From: Heterobilharzia americana
Taxonomy: Eukaryota > Platyhelminthes > Trematoda > Strigeidida > Schistosomatidae
Direction: 5' to 3'
Length of the DNA stretch: 64,000 nucleotides
Assembly (NCBI GenBank): GCA_944470555.2
Contig: OX104130.1
Coordinates: 47,277,491 to 47,341,490, forward strand
Part shown: piece after piece, positions 33,617-43,730 of the stretch
How the letters are laid out: the number at the start of each line of letters is the position of its first letter
Position numbering within the stretch: position 1 is the stretch's first letter
Notes under the pieces: generated by a model
The model's input: the letters and a program-made list of their open reading frames with translations, nothing else
Database searches by the model: none
What the model was told of the DNA's origin: nothing
Translations under genes and position numbers: made by a program

Positions 33617-35350
33617 TTAGTCCCTTGGGTTCCTAGTGGAACATAGGGCTTCAGTAGCACGCCTCCAGTGACCTCTGTTCTCTGAGATCTTTTGAACCTG
33701 GTTCCACGACAGCCCAGAAGCTCTCATTTCCTCCTCGCATGACCTCCTCCATGTCACCCTCGGACGTCCAACTCGTCGCTTCCCATGGGGATTCCACTCG
33801 AGGGCCTGACGCGTGATGTCCTCAGTCGGCCTTCTCAGTGCATGGCCAATCCATCTCCACTTCTTCCTGCATATTTGTTGCGTGATAGGTTCTTGGTTGG
33901 TTCGTTCCCAGAGTTCCTTGTTGCTTATTTTTTCTGGCCATCTGATCTTCAGCAGCGAGCGTAAGCAGTTGTTGATGAATGTCTGTAGTTTATTGGAAAT
34001 GCCTTTCGTGACGCGCCAAGTCTCTGAGCCATACAAGAGCACTGACTTGACGTTGGTGTTGAAAATCCGTATCTTGTTCCACATGCTGAGTGCAGAAGAT
34101 CTCCACACTGGTTTCAGGCTAATGAAGGCCTGTCTTACTTTTCCGATTCTGACTTTGACGTCCTCGTCCGTCCCGCCTGTAGTTGAAACAGTGCTTCCTA
34201 GATAAGTGAAGGAGGTTACTTCCTTCAAGTTTCTCCCGTTGACGGTGATTGGAGTTTGTTGTTGTTGGTGGTGGTGCGGTATCTTCATCACTTCTGTCTT
34301 CTCTATATTCACCTGAAGTCCCGTCTTCGCTGCCTCTTCTGTCAACTTGTTAGTTTTTGCCTGCAGATCTTCAAGTTTATGTGACATTAGGCATAAGTCA
34401 TCGGCGAAATCCAAGTCTTCTAGGTTCTTTTCCGTCGTCCAGTGTATCCCCCTCTTCTCGCTGCCTACTGTTTGCTGCATGATCCAGTCCACCACAATAA
34501 GGAATATCATGGGGGATAGTAGGCAACCTTGTTTCACTCCTGTCTTCACTTCAAAGGCATCACTGAGCTTCCCATTGTGGATTACTTGGCATGTGGCATC
34601 TTCATATAGTTGTTGAATGAGGCGGATAAAGGTTTGCGGTACTCCGTAGTATTGAAGCAGTTTCCAAATTACTTCTCGGTCGACGCTGTCAAAGGCCTTC
34701 TCAAAGTCGATGAAGTTGAGGTATAGAGCTGATTGCCATTCTACGCTCTGTTCTATGATGATACGAAGCGTTGCAATTTGGTCAGCACATGATTTGTACT
34801 TCCTGAAGCCTGCCTGTTCCGGTCGCAGTTTTGAATCCAGTGCGTCTTTAAGCCTCTCCAGGATGATGCGGCTTAATATTTTACTTGGGGTGGATAGGAG
34901 AGTGATTCCGCGCCAGTTCTTGCAAGCACTGAGGTCTCCCTTCTTCGGCAGTTTGACAAGGTAACCCTTCTTCCAATCGTCAGGTACCTTCTCTTCCCTC
35001 CACACCTTCTGCAATAGTGGTGTGAGCATGTCCGCTGTTGTCTCTGCATCTGTTCTCAGTGCTTCTGGCGGTATTCCATCTGGTCCTGCTGCTTTCCCGC
35101 ATTTCAGTAGCTTTATGGCGTTCAGGACTTCCATTTTCGTTGGGGGATTAATGTTCACTTGTAATTCAGCGGCTGCAGGTGGTATTTCTGGACGAAGTGC
35201 AGGTGGTGGTCGATTCAAGAGCTTCTTGAAGTGGTCGGCCCATCGTTTCCTCTGTTTCTCTTCTTTTGTAATTAAATTTCCTTCTTCATCTTTTATTGGT
35301 TTCATCTGTGTTGGTCTCTTCCCTGATAGCAACCTGGTTATTTGATACAA
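33617..35350 (-). pseudogene. RTE reverse transcriptase (copy 2), uninterrupted RT domain
   Basis: 577 residues covering the whole RT and C-terminal domain in one frame, unlike copy 1 where it is split. Motifs in order: KAAGPDGIPPEAL, KNWRGITLLSTPS, EQAGFRKYKSC, FIDFEKAFDSVDR, GVKQGCLLSPMIF, LDFADDLCLMS, SFTYLGSTVS, SVLLYGSETW and the terminal ALCSTRNPRD. The catalytic Asp residues are present. It is separated from the endonuclease frame by the indel pair near 35.4-35.5 kb. Confidence 0.93.
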
Positions 35351-35458
35351 TGTCGTCAGGTCTCTCTTACCTGCAGCCTGTTCTGCTTCACTTGCCAGTG
35401 TTCGTAGAAGTGTCTTTTGTCTTTGCGTGCACTCTTCTTCACTTCTTTATCCAGTGTT

Positions 35459-36753
35459 TTATACATTGTGCTCAGTTCCTCTTGTCGTTGAGCATCCTTG
35501 CACTGGTTTATCTTCTGCTTCACCATCCTCCTCTCCCTGCTCTATCAGCTTCCAGGTATCCGTCGAGATCCATTCCTTGTCTTCTTTCTTCTTCCTTCCT
35601 AATACTGTTGTGCAGGTTTCTTTCCACATAGCTTTCAAAGACTTCCAGTGTTCTTCCACACAGGTTTCTTCAGGGATGTCCCTCGACGTCTCCCATTTTG
35701 TCTTGATGGCTGCTTTGAAGATCTCCTTTGTAGTTTCATCCTTCAGTTTCCGAGTGTTGTACTTGAATTGAGGTCTATCACCAGCTTCCTTGAAGGCTTT
35801 TAACTTGATTTGGAAGGTTCCTTGCACTAGATAGTGGTCTGAACCTACATCTGCTCCTCTTCTTGACCTTGTGTTAAGTAGACTGCGTCTCCATTTTCTT
35901 GAGATTGAGATAAAGTCGATTTGATTTTTAGTGTGTCCATCTGGTGAAGTCCATGTCGCTTTGTGGATATCCTTGTGCCTGAACACACTGCCTCCAATCA
36001 CCAAATCGTTGAATGCACAGAATTCTGCAAACAATTCTCCATTCTCATTCATTTCACCTAGCGCCTCTCGACCCATGGTTAGTTCTCTTCCCGTGTTGTC
36101 CCCTCCCAGTTTGGCATTCATGTCGCCCATTAGAATTTTGATATCGCCAACTGACGTCTTGTCCAGTGTTGACTGAAGTTGTCTGTAGAATTCCTCCTTT
36201 TTCTCTTGCTCTGCATTATTTGTAGGTGCATAACATTGTATGATTGTGACCTTTCTTCCTCTTGAGTTGAATCTTGCTGTCATGATCCTGGAGGAGATTG
36301 GTTCCCACTGCATGAGAGCCTTCGATGCTCTTGAGGACATCATGATAGCCACTCCCTCAGTGTGCTCGTGGTTGGCGTCTGGGTGACAATATCGGAGTAG
36401 ATTATTGATTCTCCAGTTGACAGTTTGGAGAGTCCACTCCCATTCCATCTGCTTTCGCAAATCCCAAGCACTTCGATGTTATACCTTCTCATCTCCTTTG
36501 CAATCTGGGCTGCCTTACTGGGTTCAAACATGGTGCGGACATTCCATGTCCCCACGTTTACTTTCGCTTTCATCGAGAGAAGACACATCGGCCAATTGGC
36601 TTCCCGAAGGCTTTCACCAACTGGCGTCATTTCGCCTCTCCGATTCCAGCGGGGAATAAGTTTGTTTTCATTTTTTATATTTTGTTTGTGCTTTGAAGTT
36701 TCTTTAGCGGTTAGATTTGTTTTACGGGGTAGGGTTGCTAGCCCTATGCCCAA
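35459..36753 (-). pseudogene. RTE endonuclease (copy 2), split by a 5-bp insertion
   Basis: Two frames overlap: 36340-36753 (leader, NVGTWNVRTM, ICESRWNGSG) and 35459-36460 (QCYAPTN, ILMGDMNAKLG, GSDHYLVQGTF and the linker to RT). The break is the insertion within the segment that reads SGHPDANHE in copy 1. The second frame ends prematurely, in shifted sequence after TWKLIE. The nuclease active-site residues themselves are unchanged from copy 1. Confidence 0.92.
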
Positions 36754-36818
36754 CCTTCCCTCTTTACCCGGGCTTAGGACCGGCTAGTAACTAGTAAACT
36801 AGTTAACCAGGCGAGGTT

Positions 36819-36831
36819 GTTTTTTATGTTA
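36819..36831. repeat. Target-site duplication, right copy, RTE copy 2
   Basis: Exact repeat of 33595-33607 next to the element's 5' end. Confidence 0.92.
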
Positions 36832-37155
36832 ATGCTCTAAGAATTCTGTTGGTGGTCTGATAGAATGTCCGCATGATTGAACGACGTGTTTCAGGTTTTG
36901 CGAAATTCTCTTGATATGTTGTATGTTGGAGTTTCCGGAATTGAGACTATTGGTCGTATAGAGATGTCTTGTCTGTCGTAGAACTGTATTCAACACAACA
37001 TTGGACAGAGTGGTCGCCCTCTTCGCCTTTGTCTACATGAACACCAATTGGCTATTCAACTTGATGACATTTCATCACTCATTTCAATGCATGTGGATAA
37101 TTATGGATATGAATTCAATTTTGATAATGTAGAAATTTCGGATAGAGGAAACACG
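36832..37155. mobile_element. Penelope left arm, continued, with abutting reversed GIY-YIG fragment
   Basis: Up to about 36980 the minus strand carries the first RT motifs (RPIVSIPETPTYNISREL in the matching right arm). From about 36982 to 37155 the plus strand carries a GIY-YIG fragment (QHNIGQSGRPLRLCLHEHQL, then SMHVDNYGYEF). Two pieces of the same element are thus joined head to tail in opposite orientation. The first part (to 37096) is repeated in inverse at 37431-37695. Confidence 0.85.
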
Positions 37156-37430
37156 TGGAATATACCACCACTGTCTTGCATCATCATTTTGTTTGTAGTA
37201 TGGGCAAAGGTGCTTATCATGTTCTCTGCGTCTTCTGAGATTACTTATTTGCCTTTGACTCTATTCCCAGAGCGCTCTTGTTAAATAATATTTCCACTGC
37301 TCATGCTGAGCCATGGTTTACACACCGGAGTATTTTTATTTTTCTAAAAGAAGATATTATGCTGTTTATAAAACAGACCGCTCTACTGTATCACCGGTGT
37401 GCCTGAAGGTGCAGTACGCTCTGGGAATAG
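37097..37430. other. Asymmetric spacer at the centre of the inverted repeat
   Basis: It contains the end of the GIY-YIG fragment, about 100 bp of unidentified sequence, and then a hairpin-forming segment (listed separately) that touches the right arm. Without such a spacer the two arms would form a perfect cruciform. Confidence 0.7.
37261..37427. repeat. Short terminal-inverted-repeat unit (MITE-like) in the palindrome centre
   Basis: CTATTCCCAGAGCG at the left end is mirrored by CGCTCTGGGAATAG-like sequence (one mismatch) at the right end. An inner pair CACACCGG / CCGGTGTG lies between them. About 165 bp with no coding capacity. No clear target-site duplication was found, so it could equally be the loop of a fold-back structure. 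Confidence 0.45.
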
Positions 37431-37718
37431 CCACATGCATTGAAATGAGTGATGAAATGTCATCAAGTTGAATAGCCAATTGGTGTTCATGTAGACGAAG
37501 GCGAAGAGGGCGACCACTCTGTCCAATGTTGTGTTGAATACAGTTCTACGACAGACAAGACATCTCTATACGACCAATAGTCTCAATTCCGGAAACTCCA
37601 ACATACAACATATCAAGAGAACTTTCGCAAAACCTGAAACACGTCGTTCAATCATGCGGACATTCTATCAGACCACCAACAGAATTCTTAGAGCATTAAC
37701 ATAAAAAACGGCGAATTA

Positions 37719-38195
37719 ATGGTATCCTTCGATGTCACAGCACTATACACTTCCAACGAACCCCAATTGATCAAGGAAACTATATCCCTCTTGCTCAATG
37801 AAGACAAAAACCTTTCAGAACACACAAAGCTCAAATGTTCAAGTTTGATGAAACTCATCGATCTTTGTCTGACAATATACTTCCAATTCAATGGCAAGAT
37901 ATACAAACAGATGTAAGGAACTCCAATGGGATCACTGAAATCCGGACTAGTTACTGAAGCAGTGATGCAAAGACTGGAAGCCATCATTCTACCTGTGATC
38001 AAACCAAAAATTTGGATTCGCTATGTGGACGACACTTTTGTCATCATTAAAAAAGATGATGCAGAGAAAATTCACAGTCTGATCAACAACGTTTTCAATG
38101 ACATCAAATTCAAAGTGAAGAAAGAGTCAAACAACCAACTACCACTCCTGGATGGTTCAGTCAGTAGAACAAATGCAGGAAAGCTGGAAACCTAA
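37719..38195 (+). pseudogene. Penelope reverse transcriptase, palm region (right arm)
   Basis: Counterpart of the left-arm RT with the same two short frames: MVSFDVTALYTSNEPQ ending at the shared stop after YKQM, then MGSLKSGLVTEAV through IRYVDDTFVI to NAGKLET. Residues of the YVDD site are intact, and the two frames read on if the stop is ignored. Confidence 0.88.
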
Positions 38196-38273
38196 GTGTA
38201 CGGGAAGCAAACACACACTTATCAAATCCCCAACTGCATACAATAGCAACAACCCAACAATACACAAAATCAG

Positions 38274-39047
38274 TTGCGTGCAGACTCTGTTCAAAACAGC
38301 GAGAAAACACTGCATTACAACAACTTCACGGAGAAGCGAAGAAAATTATTTGATGTCGATTCTAAAGAAAAACGGCTACCCGTGAAACGTTATCAGGAGA
38401 TGCCTATCCCGTGCATCATCAACCACACAGTCATCGACAGAAACCAAAAGCGCATCATCCTACCATACATGAATAATATATCAGAAATCATGACAAGATT
38501 ACTGAGACCACTTGGAATTGGTGTGGCTCATAAACCAACAAATTCCCTTCAAACACTATTTTGCAGACCAAAGGATCCAACAATCAGAGAAGACAAACCG
38601 AATATCATCTGCGAAATCAACTGCAATAACTGTAGTCAACACTTCATTGGACAAAGTGGTCGCCCTCTTCGCCTTCGTCTACATGAACACCAATTGGCTA
38701 TTCAACGTGATGACATTTCATCACTCATTTCAATGCATGTGGATAATTATGGATATGAATTCAATTTTGATAATGTAGAAATTTTGGATAGAGGAAACAC
38801 AAAGAATATCAGAGAACTCCTAGAAGCTTGGCATTCAGGTCAGTCAGCAATCAATGGATGTACAGACATAGACCCAATCTACCAATCAATGAAAAGAAAT
38901 GATGAACGACAGAAAGATCAGAGGTCAAGCAGAGGAACAGTTAACAGAAAAGTCTATGCAGTCAATGACACAACAGTCAAAGGAAATAATCAATCACAAA
39001 CCAGTTCGTCAGGGCAAGCTAATAAATCACTCACAGAGAGATATTGA
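38274..39047 (+). pseudogene. Penelope GIY-YIG endonuclease region (right arm)
   Basis: 257 residues, nearly identical to the left-arm frame; a Thr-to-Ile change (PTTRED to PTIRED) is the only obvious difference. It carries INCNNCSQHFIGQSGRPLRL and the RLHEHQLAIQ helix of the nuclease. Frameshifted relative to the RT after AGKLET. Confidence 0.85.
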
Positions 39048-39059
39048 CTGTTCAGTTCA

Positions 39060-39140
39060 TACTGAAGTTAGAGCTGATGATGTCGCCTAGAAAGACGATG
39101 AAAGCTTCACGACTAAACGACCCGTCTGAGAGAGTACAAT
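39060..39140 (+). ncRNA. Hammerhead-like motif at the Penelope 3' terminus (candidate)
   Basis: GAGCTGATGATGTCGCC is followed by a loop and a GACGATGAAAGC segment. The CTGATGA and GAAA strings stand in the order and spacing of a hammerhead core around a short stem (TCGCC with GACGA, one mismatch). Stem III would be minimal. Penelope-like elements are known to carry hammerheads in their terminal repeats. Equivalent copies lie on the minus strand at 32164-32250 and 63902-64000. The fold was not computed. Confidence 0.4.
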
Positions 39141-40424
39141 GTAATCAATTTTCCAGATATTTTGACGAAGTATATAGCTTTCTATTAAGGCGGAAATTTT
39201 GAATGAATTTTTGCATTTTTTGCGTCTTTGATTATAGTGGTTGTTCACTCTCTTTGGAAATCATCTGTGGAGTCTTTATTTCACCTCATAATTAGTTTGT
39301 TTTTGTTTGGATTTCTGAACTACTAAGTGTTTATCCCTGTCTCTTGCAGTTGAACTGTAGTGTTCACGGTTGTGTGTTGTTGAGACTAGTTTGGTTTAGT
39401 TCACAGATTTCTATGTTATCGTTTCACTTGTGGTAAACCGGAAAAGCTTAACACAGAGGCAGTTGTGTTGTATATGTTTCACAAAGTATTCTTTGATATG
39501 TATAGCATTTTCAAACTTTCTATCTAACTCCTACCGATTCTAAACTTTCTAGCTTGCTACCAGTGAAATGTCCTACTTTATTCTTCATTTTGTCTCCCGT
39601 TTTCACACAGTTTCACGCAGATAGATCAGCAGTGTTTGGTCTGATAAGCAGCGCTATAGCATTTCGGAAGCGTTTTTAAAAACCCGGAGTCTGACACCTG
39701 CTCGTCTCTGGTGCCTTGTCGATAAACAAAATGTCTGCTCGATCATGTTAAACAGTACCCAAGGCCTTACTTTTGTGGGTACAGATCGCCTTGTTGCTTG
39801 ATTAATATCTAATATGTGAACTATGGTACACTGAATGTGACCGTCATTAAATTGCATGTCTTTGGACAAACGTAGTCGAGAAAGTTCATTTTGGTACATT
39901 TATGCTTGCTTGGCCACAACACGTAGTTGACTTTATAAACTGGGATCCGATTTTTCAAACCAAAAATCTCTTCTTGAATTCTAAGGTCGGTTCTACAAAG
40001 TAAGCTGATCGCGCATTATTCGATTTCCTTCTCCAATTTCGATCAAACCTGAGGTAGGACTAACTGCAGTTTTGTCGACCATTTCTATCGAACAAACTAG
40101 CGGCAATTTCAACTTCAGGTTGCTTACGCAAGCGACCAACCATGCATCTTTGTCTACTGATGAACAATAAGGCAAGTTTTAGGTTCAGCAACATCCAAGT
40201 GGTGCTATCCTATCAGTAGTGATAACTGAAGAAGCAACAAAATCGAACATCCAGTTACTCACAAGTGCGTTGGCACCTGTTTTGCCTGAAATATTTAGCA
40301 GACGCATAGCAGCATGCTGGCCAGAAAATCCAATGATGAATATGAGCAAATAATTTGGATGCGAGGAACGATGAAACCTCGTTTACATGTTTGTGTTTTG
40401 GCCGAAGTGCAGAGGGAGTGAACT
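39141..40424. other. Spacer without recognised features
   Basis: No ORF or repeat could be identified. Confidence 0.5.
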
Positions 40425-41560
40425 TTTAGAGCAGAGTACTGGTGTGACGAAGGATTCTGAATAGTCGAAATACTAAACGTATTCGCACCCACTGATCTAC
40501 ATCAAAACCAATCTTTGGCCACAAACCCCAAAAGCTGGTTTTCAACATCCAATGTCTTTCAAGAGCCAATGTGTACTGGTTGATTTCCTCGCGCTTGCTT
40601 CTGGGTCGTGCCGAACCGTCCAACCGGCCCTGATTGGGGATTTTCATCGGGTTATCACGAAGATAACCACAGTGGCCGTTAGCCAGGGTTCTACTCTTCA
40701 GATGAAATAGATCACTCGGTATTTTGTAGCCCGTTAGCAGGTCACCACGTAGCCAACGGTAACTAAGATAGCAAATCCCTGGGTCCCCCAGCCTGTTCTC
40801 GTTGGGCTTTTGCCTCATTTCCACAACACCATTCGTTGCTCGCCGCCGGACATTCTCCATGTTCACACTTCTCTTCTGGTATGATGGTGCAATGAAACGG
40901 AGTACTTCTAAGTGAAGTCATAGATAGATCTTATACAGCCTCCGAAAGGGCTTCGGGGTGAGGCTTTCCGGCCACCCGTGCATGAAGTGCAGTGCTGCGC
41001 AGATTCTGGAGGCGCCTTTTGGAAAATTGGGGCAGTTGTCTAGTTTGTCAGTCGATATCACTCTTACTGGTATGGAAACGTTGTGTAACATAGAGAGAGT
41101 GGGATAGTTTTTGCGGACCAGAACTGGAGGAAAACATGGTTCGTCATTCAGCCAAGTTACATGCTGGTCCATCACTTTCCATACACCCTGCAAGCAATGT
41201 GGGATCACTCTACGGTACACTTGATTCAGCCTCGTATGTCTCAGCTCTCAGTAACTCATTGTCGTCAGCGTAAGGTAAAATTGGTTAGCTGAAACTCAGT
41301 AGCAGGTCAAGCACGAGAGGAATAAGTGGCATCGGCTCGAGAATCTGTGTCCGCGACAAGCCGGACGAAGTTGTCTTTTAATACAAGCAAACCCTGTTGA
41401 CTTTGGTGCCGAGTTCTCTGCCGCCTAAATAAGCCACTGTAGCCAGGATAGAAGCGGACAGCTGATGGCCAACATCACTGTTTTGCGTTTAAGCATGGCG
41501 TGCGAGGCTGTGTCGAGGGCCGCGGCGGAGTCCAGGAAAATCAGGTGGACGGTGACTTGG
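40425..41560 (-). mobile_element. CR1-like reverse transcriptase fragment, decayed
   Basis: Reading right to left: VHLIFLDSAAALDTASHAML is a corrupted form of the RT motif YLDFSKAFDSVNH. PKPFRRLYKIYL then matches the LF..LY..YVRP segment. Finally ENVRRRATNGVVEMRQKPNE, YLSYRWLRGDLLTGYKI and the C-terminal stretch match the standard CR1-like thumb (VQRRATK ... RRLRGDLI..YKI). Frameshifts near 40870-40920 and 41220 separate the pieces. The base composition is noticeably more GC-rich than the surroundings. Confidence 0.8.
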
Positions 41561-41858
41561 ATTGGCACTCAGCTTTGCTTTAAAGTGAAATGAAGGTGTG
41601 GATTGTGGCACGACCAGAGTCGGCGGCCACCAACTTTCCCGTCCTTTGCTCCAAGAACCGAGCTACGAGACCCAGCCACAGACGGGATCATGACTTCGCA
41701 TTCGTCTCTAATTCACAGTGATGTGAGCTGGGATGAGATGTCCCGGCTGAGCAGCCAGCGAGAATACGGCAGACAATCAGTGGCGCATTGCTAACTTCCA
41801 TGGGACTCGAACAAAACGCCCGGTGTTTATTATGAAATCAAATTCCTGTTCACAGCCG

Positions 41859-41931
41859 AGCGTCGTAGCTCAGCTGGTGGCGCATTTGGTAGGAGACCTG
41901 GCAGTCGCTGGTTCGAAACTTGCCGTACCTA
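41859..41931 (+). tRNA. tRNA-like sequence (tRNA-derived SINE head or pseudogene)
   Basis: Perfect box A (TAGCTCAGCTGG at 41866) and good box B (GGTTCGAAACT at 41910), spaced exactly 44 nt as in tRNA genes. The T arm pairs at three Watson-Crick and one G-U position. The anticodon arm is not convincing, so I regard it as a pol III-derived SINE head rather than a functional tRNA. Confidence 0.5.
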
Positions 41932-43489
41932 CATTTTCGTTTCACAATCAGTGGTCGCCAATATCGACACGAGTGTGCCAAAAATCGGCCATTTTGGAGT
42001 GTCAAAATGATGAGGCTTGTCTATTGGAAAGCTAGGCGCTTATATTTAAGCCCTGTAAACTTCGGACCATTTGTCAAGTCAGTATTTGTCTTCGACGAAC
42101 TCCGCCGGCTGTCCCTGTGCATTGGTGGTGTCCGTGTCAATGATGGTGTCCAAGGGGTAATAGCATACTTATCAACTACAGCTTGCTAATTGCACAGCCC
42201 AGCATGTGCTTGAAACCGTTCAGCTGCCGCTTCTTCACCTGTTTATTGTTGGTTGTGGTGAAATAAACCGCTTTTGTTCAACGACTCAGGTTTCCGTCAG
42301 GTTCAAAACTAAAAACTTATAGTAACGGCTAAGGTATGTGGGAAGAACTCAATGATATGCTGAAACTGGAGGAAACCCAATAAATTATAGAATTGGTGAT
42401 AAGTTGTCTCCGTGAGTCATTTTTCGCAACTTTTACTTGATTTCATGAGCCATCAACCCGGTTTTCAGGTGATATATTCCTGCAAGATGTATCTTTTGGC
42501 ACGAAAACTCCCAATTCGGGGTGCTTTTATCCCCACTGTGCTGGCTTTTTCTGAAACACACCTCAACCACATTTCTCCAGGCATAAGACAAGGAACCCTA
42601 CGATAGTTCACATATATGAATTCCGTCCTTAAATGCCTTCACGAAATTCGCCTTCAGCGCACTGCAAAACTTGAAGGTGCCCAGCAAAATTAAAAACGCA
42701 GGCGTGCATAAAACACGGAAAGTCTATCATATGAGTAGACGCTTTAGGAAGAACAGACTCTTTCAGGATAGGTCAGGTTATAACTCAACAAAGACATTCT
42801 GTGACCTCTGTGAAAGACAAGGCAGTAGGTGCCTTCAGTCAGGCTAAGGAATCAAACAAAGTTGAGTGAAATTGTCTGGTGCTACTGTTCAGAATGGTAT
42901 GTTTGATGTACACGTGGAATGTTGAACCTTAACCAGTTTTCCTAAACTTGACAGTAAACTTCCAACGTTTGAAAGGCCGAAACTGAAAAGGAGGAGGATA
43001 AATGTCACAATTCTAGAGGTGATGCTCATTAGGGGGTCCACGTCGTTAATAAAGGCTGCATTCTGCATTGTCTCAGGGGTCAGAATCACAGAATCGCGTA
43101 ACTGTCATAGCAGTTTTTAAGAAATCTAGCCATAACCTGAAAACGTTTTAGACAGATGGACTTTCTATCTTGTTAGACTGAAGAATAATATGTGATTTTT
43201 AAAGTGTACAGAGCGATAAAATCACTTCAGTTCTCTTTATTTCCAAGTGAACTAAAATGGCTCTTGAGTTTCCACAATTTTCAGTGAACAGCTTTGGCAT
43301 GTTTAAGAAGGCACTTCCTACAGGTTATTACAGACCGAATGACCAAGACAGGCCAACGCCACATACAAGCGCACAGCTTCACGTTGCGTTACTTCACGGC
43401 AGCTTGCATGGAAGAAATGGATTGAGAAAACCTGATACCAAAGTAGACAAAGATGTTTGGTGACATGACAAGTCTGAAGATTGGGGGTG
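41932..43489. other. Unassigned, possibly SINE body and old repeats
   Basis: Several short ORFs without domains. The part up to about 42190 may be the body of the tRNA-headed repeat. Nothing else could be named. Confidence 0.4.
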
Positions 43490-43730
43490 ATACAGATACT
43501 CAAGCCCTAGAAGGTGTTAAAGAGTGAACACATCTGCTCCACTGTGACTGATTTTCAAACATGCCACCAGCGGGCCTCATTCACTGATTCCTATCATCCA
43601 GCGGACCCCAGCTCGCCAGCCCATGCCTCCGCGCAGGACAGAAACAGGCAGTCGAAGACTTCACCGACTGGTGCCAAGCTTTGGCCCGAAGGTCATCGGC
43701 CCTGTTTCAACCTAATCCAAGTTCCTACGT
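43490..43730 (-). mobile_element. RTE-like family B fragment, C-terminal end
   Basis: A minus-strand reading gives WGPLDDRNQ, then SQWSRCVHSLTPS, matching WGPRDKRNQWLE and SQWRRCIHTLSSS in the family-B element at 54.1-54.8 kb. The nucleotide alignment (GGACCCCA, CAGTC..AGACTTCA, TGGTGCCA) holds over about 160 bp in the same order. Both copies belong to a retrotransposon family different from the 3.2-kb RTE. Confidence 0.7.

Larger units (their letters stand above)
33608..36818 (-). mobile_element. RTE-clade non-LTR retrotransposon, full length, copy 2
   Basis: Same structure as copy 1, including the 5' end and (AAT)n tail, with only a few dozen differing bases by eye. It sits inside the left arm of the Penelope inverted repeat, bounded by a 13-bp target-site duplication, so it is younger than that structure. 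Three indels break its frame relative to copy 1: a 5-bp insertion (36388-36392), a 4-bp insertion near 35536 and a 1-bp deletion near 35401. The last two together restore the frame, leaving a 135-nt out-of-frame stretch with a stop. Confidence 0.95.
37431..39140 (+). mobile_element. Penelope-like element, right arm of inverted repeat
   Basis: Plus-strand copy of the same Penelope segment: a reversed GIY-YIG piece (37431-37540), RT motif 1 (RPIVSIPETPTYNISREL, about 37560-37690), VSFDVTALYTS (37719 on), the in-frame stop before GTPMGS, IWIRYVDDTFVI, then the GIY-YIG domain and the 3' terminal region. It lacks the final 30 or so bases present in the left copy and at the right end of the window. 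It shares the left arm's disabling mutations and has no RTE insertion. Confidence 0.9.

Noticed and set aside
40918..41220. 100-codon minus-strand ORF as an independent gene
   Set aside because: Its C-terminal part matches the LTPxxFxxLYKxY segment of CR1-like RT, and it joins the next RT piece in order.
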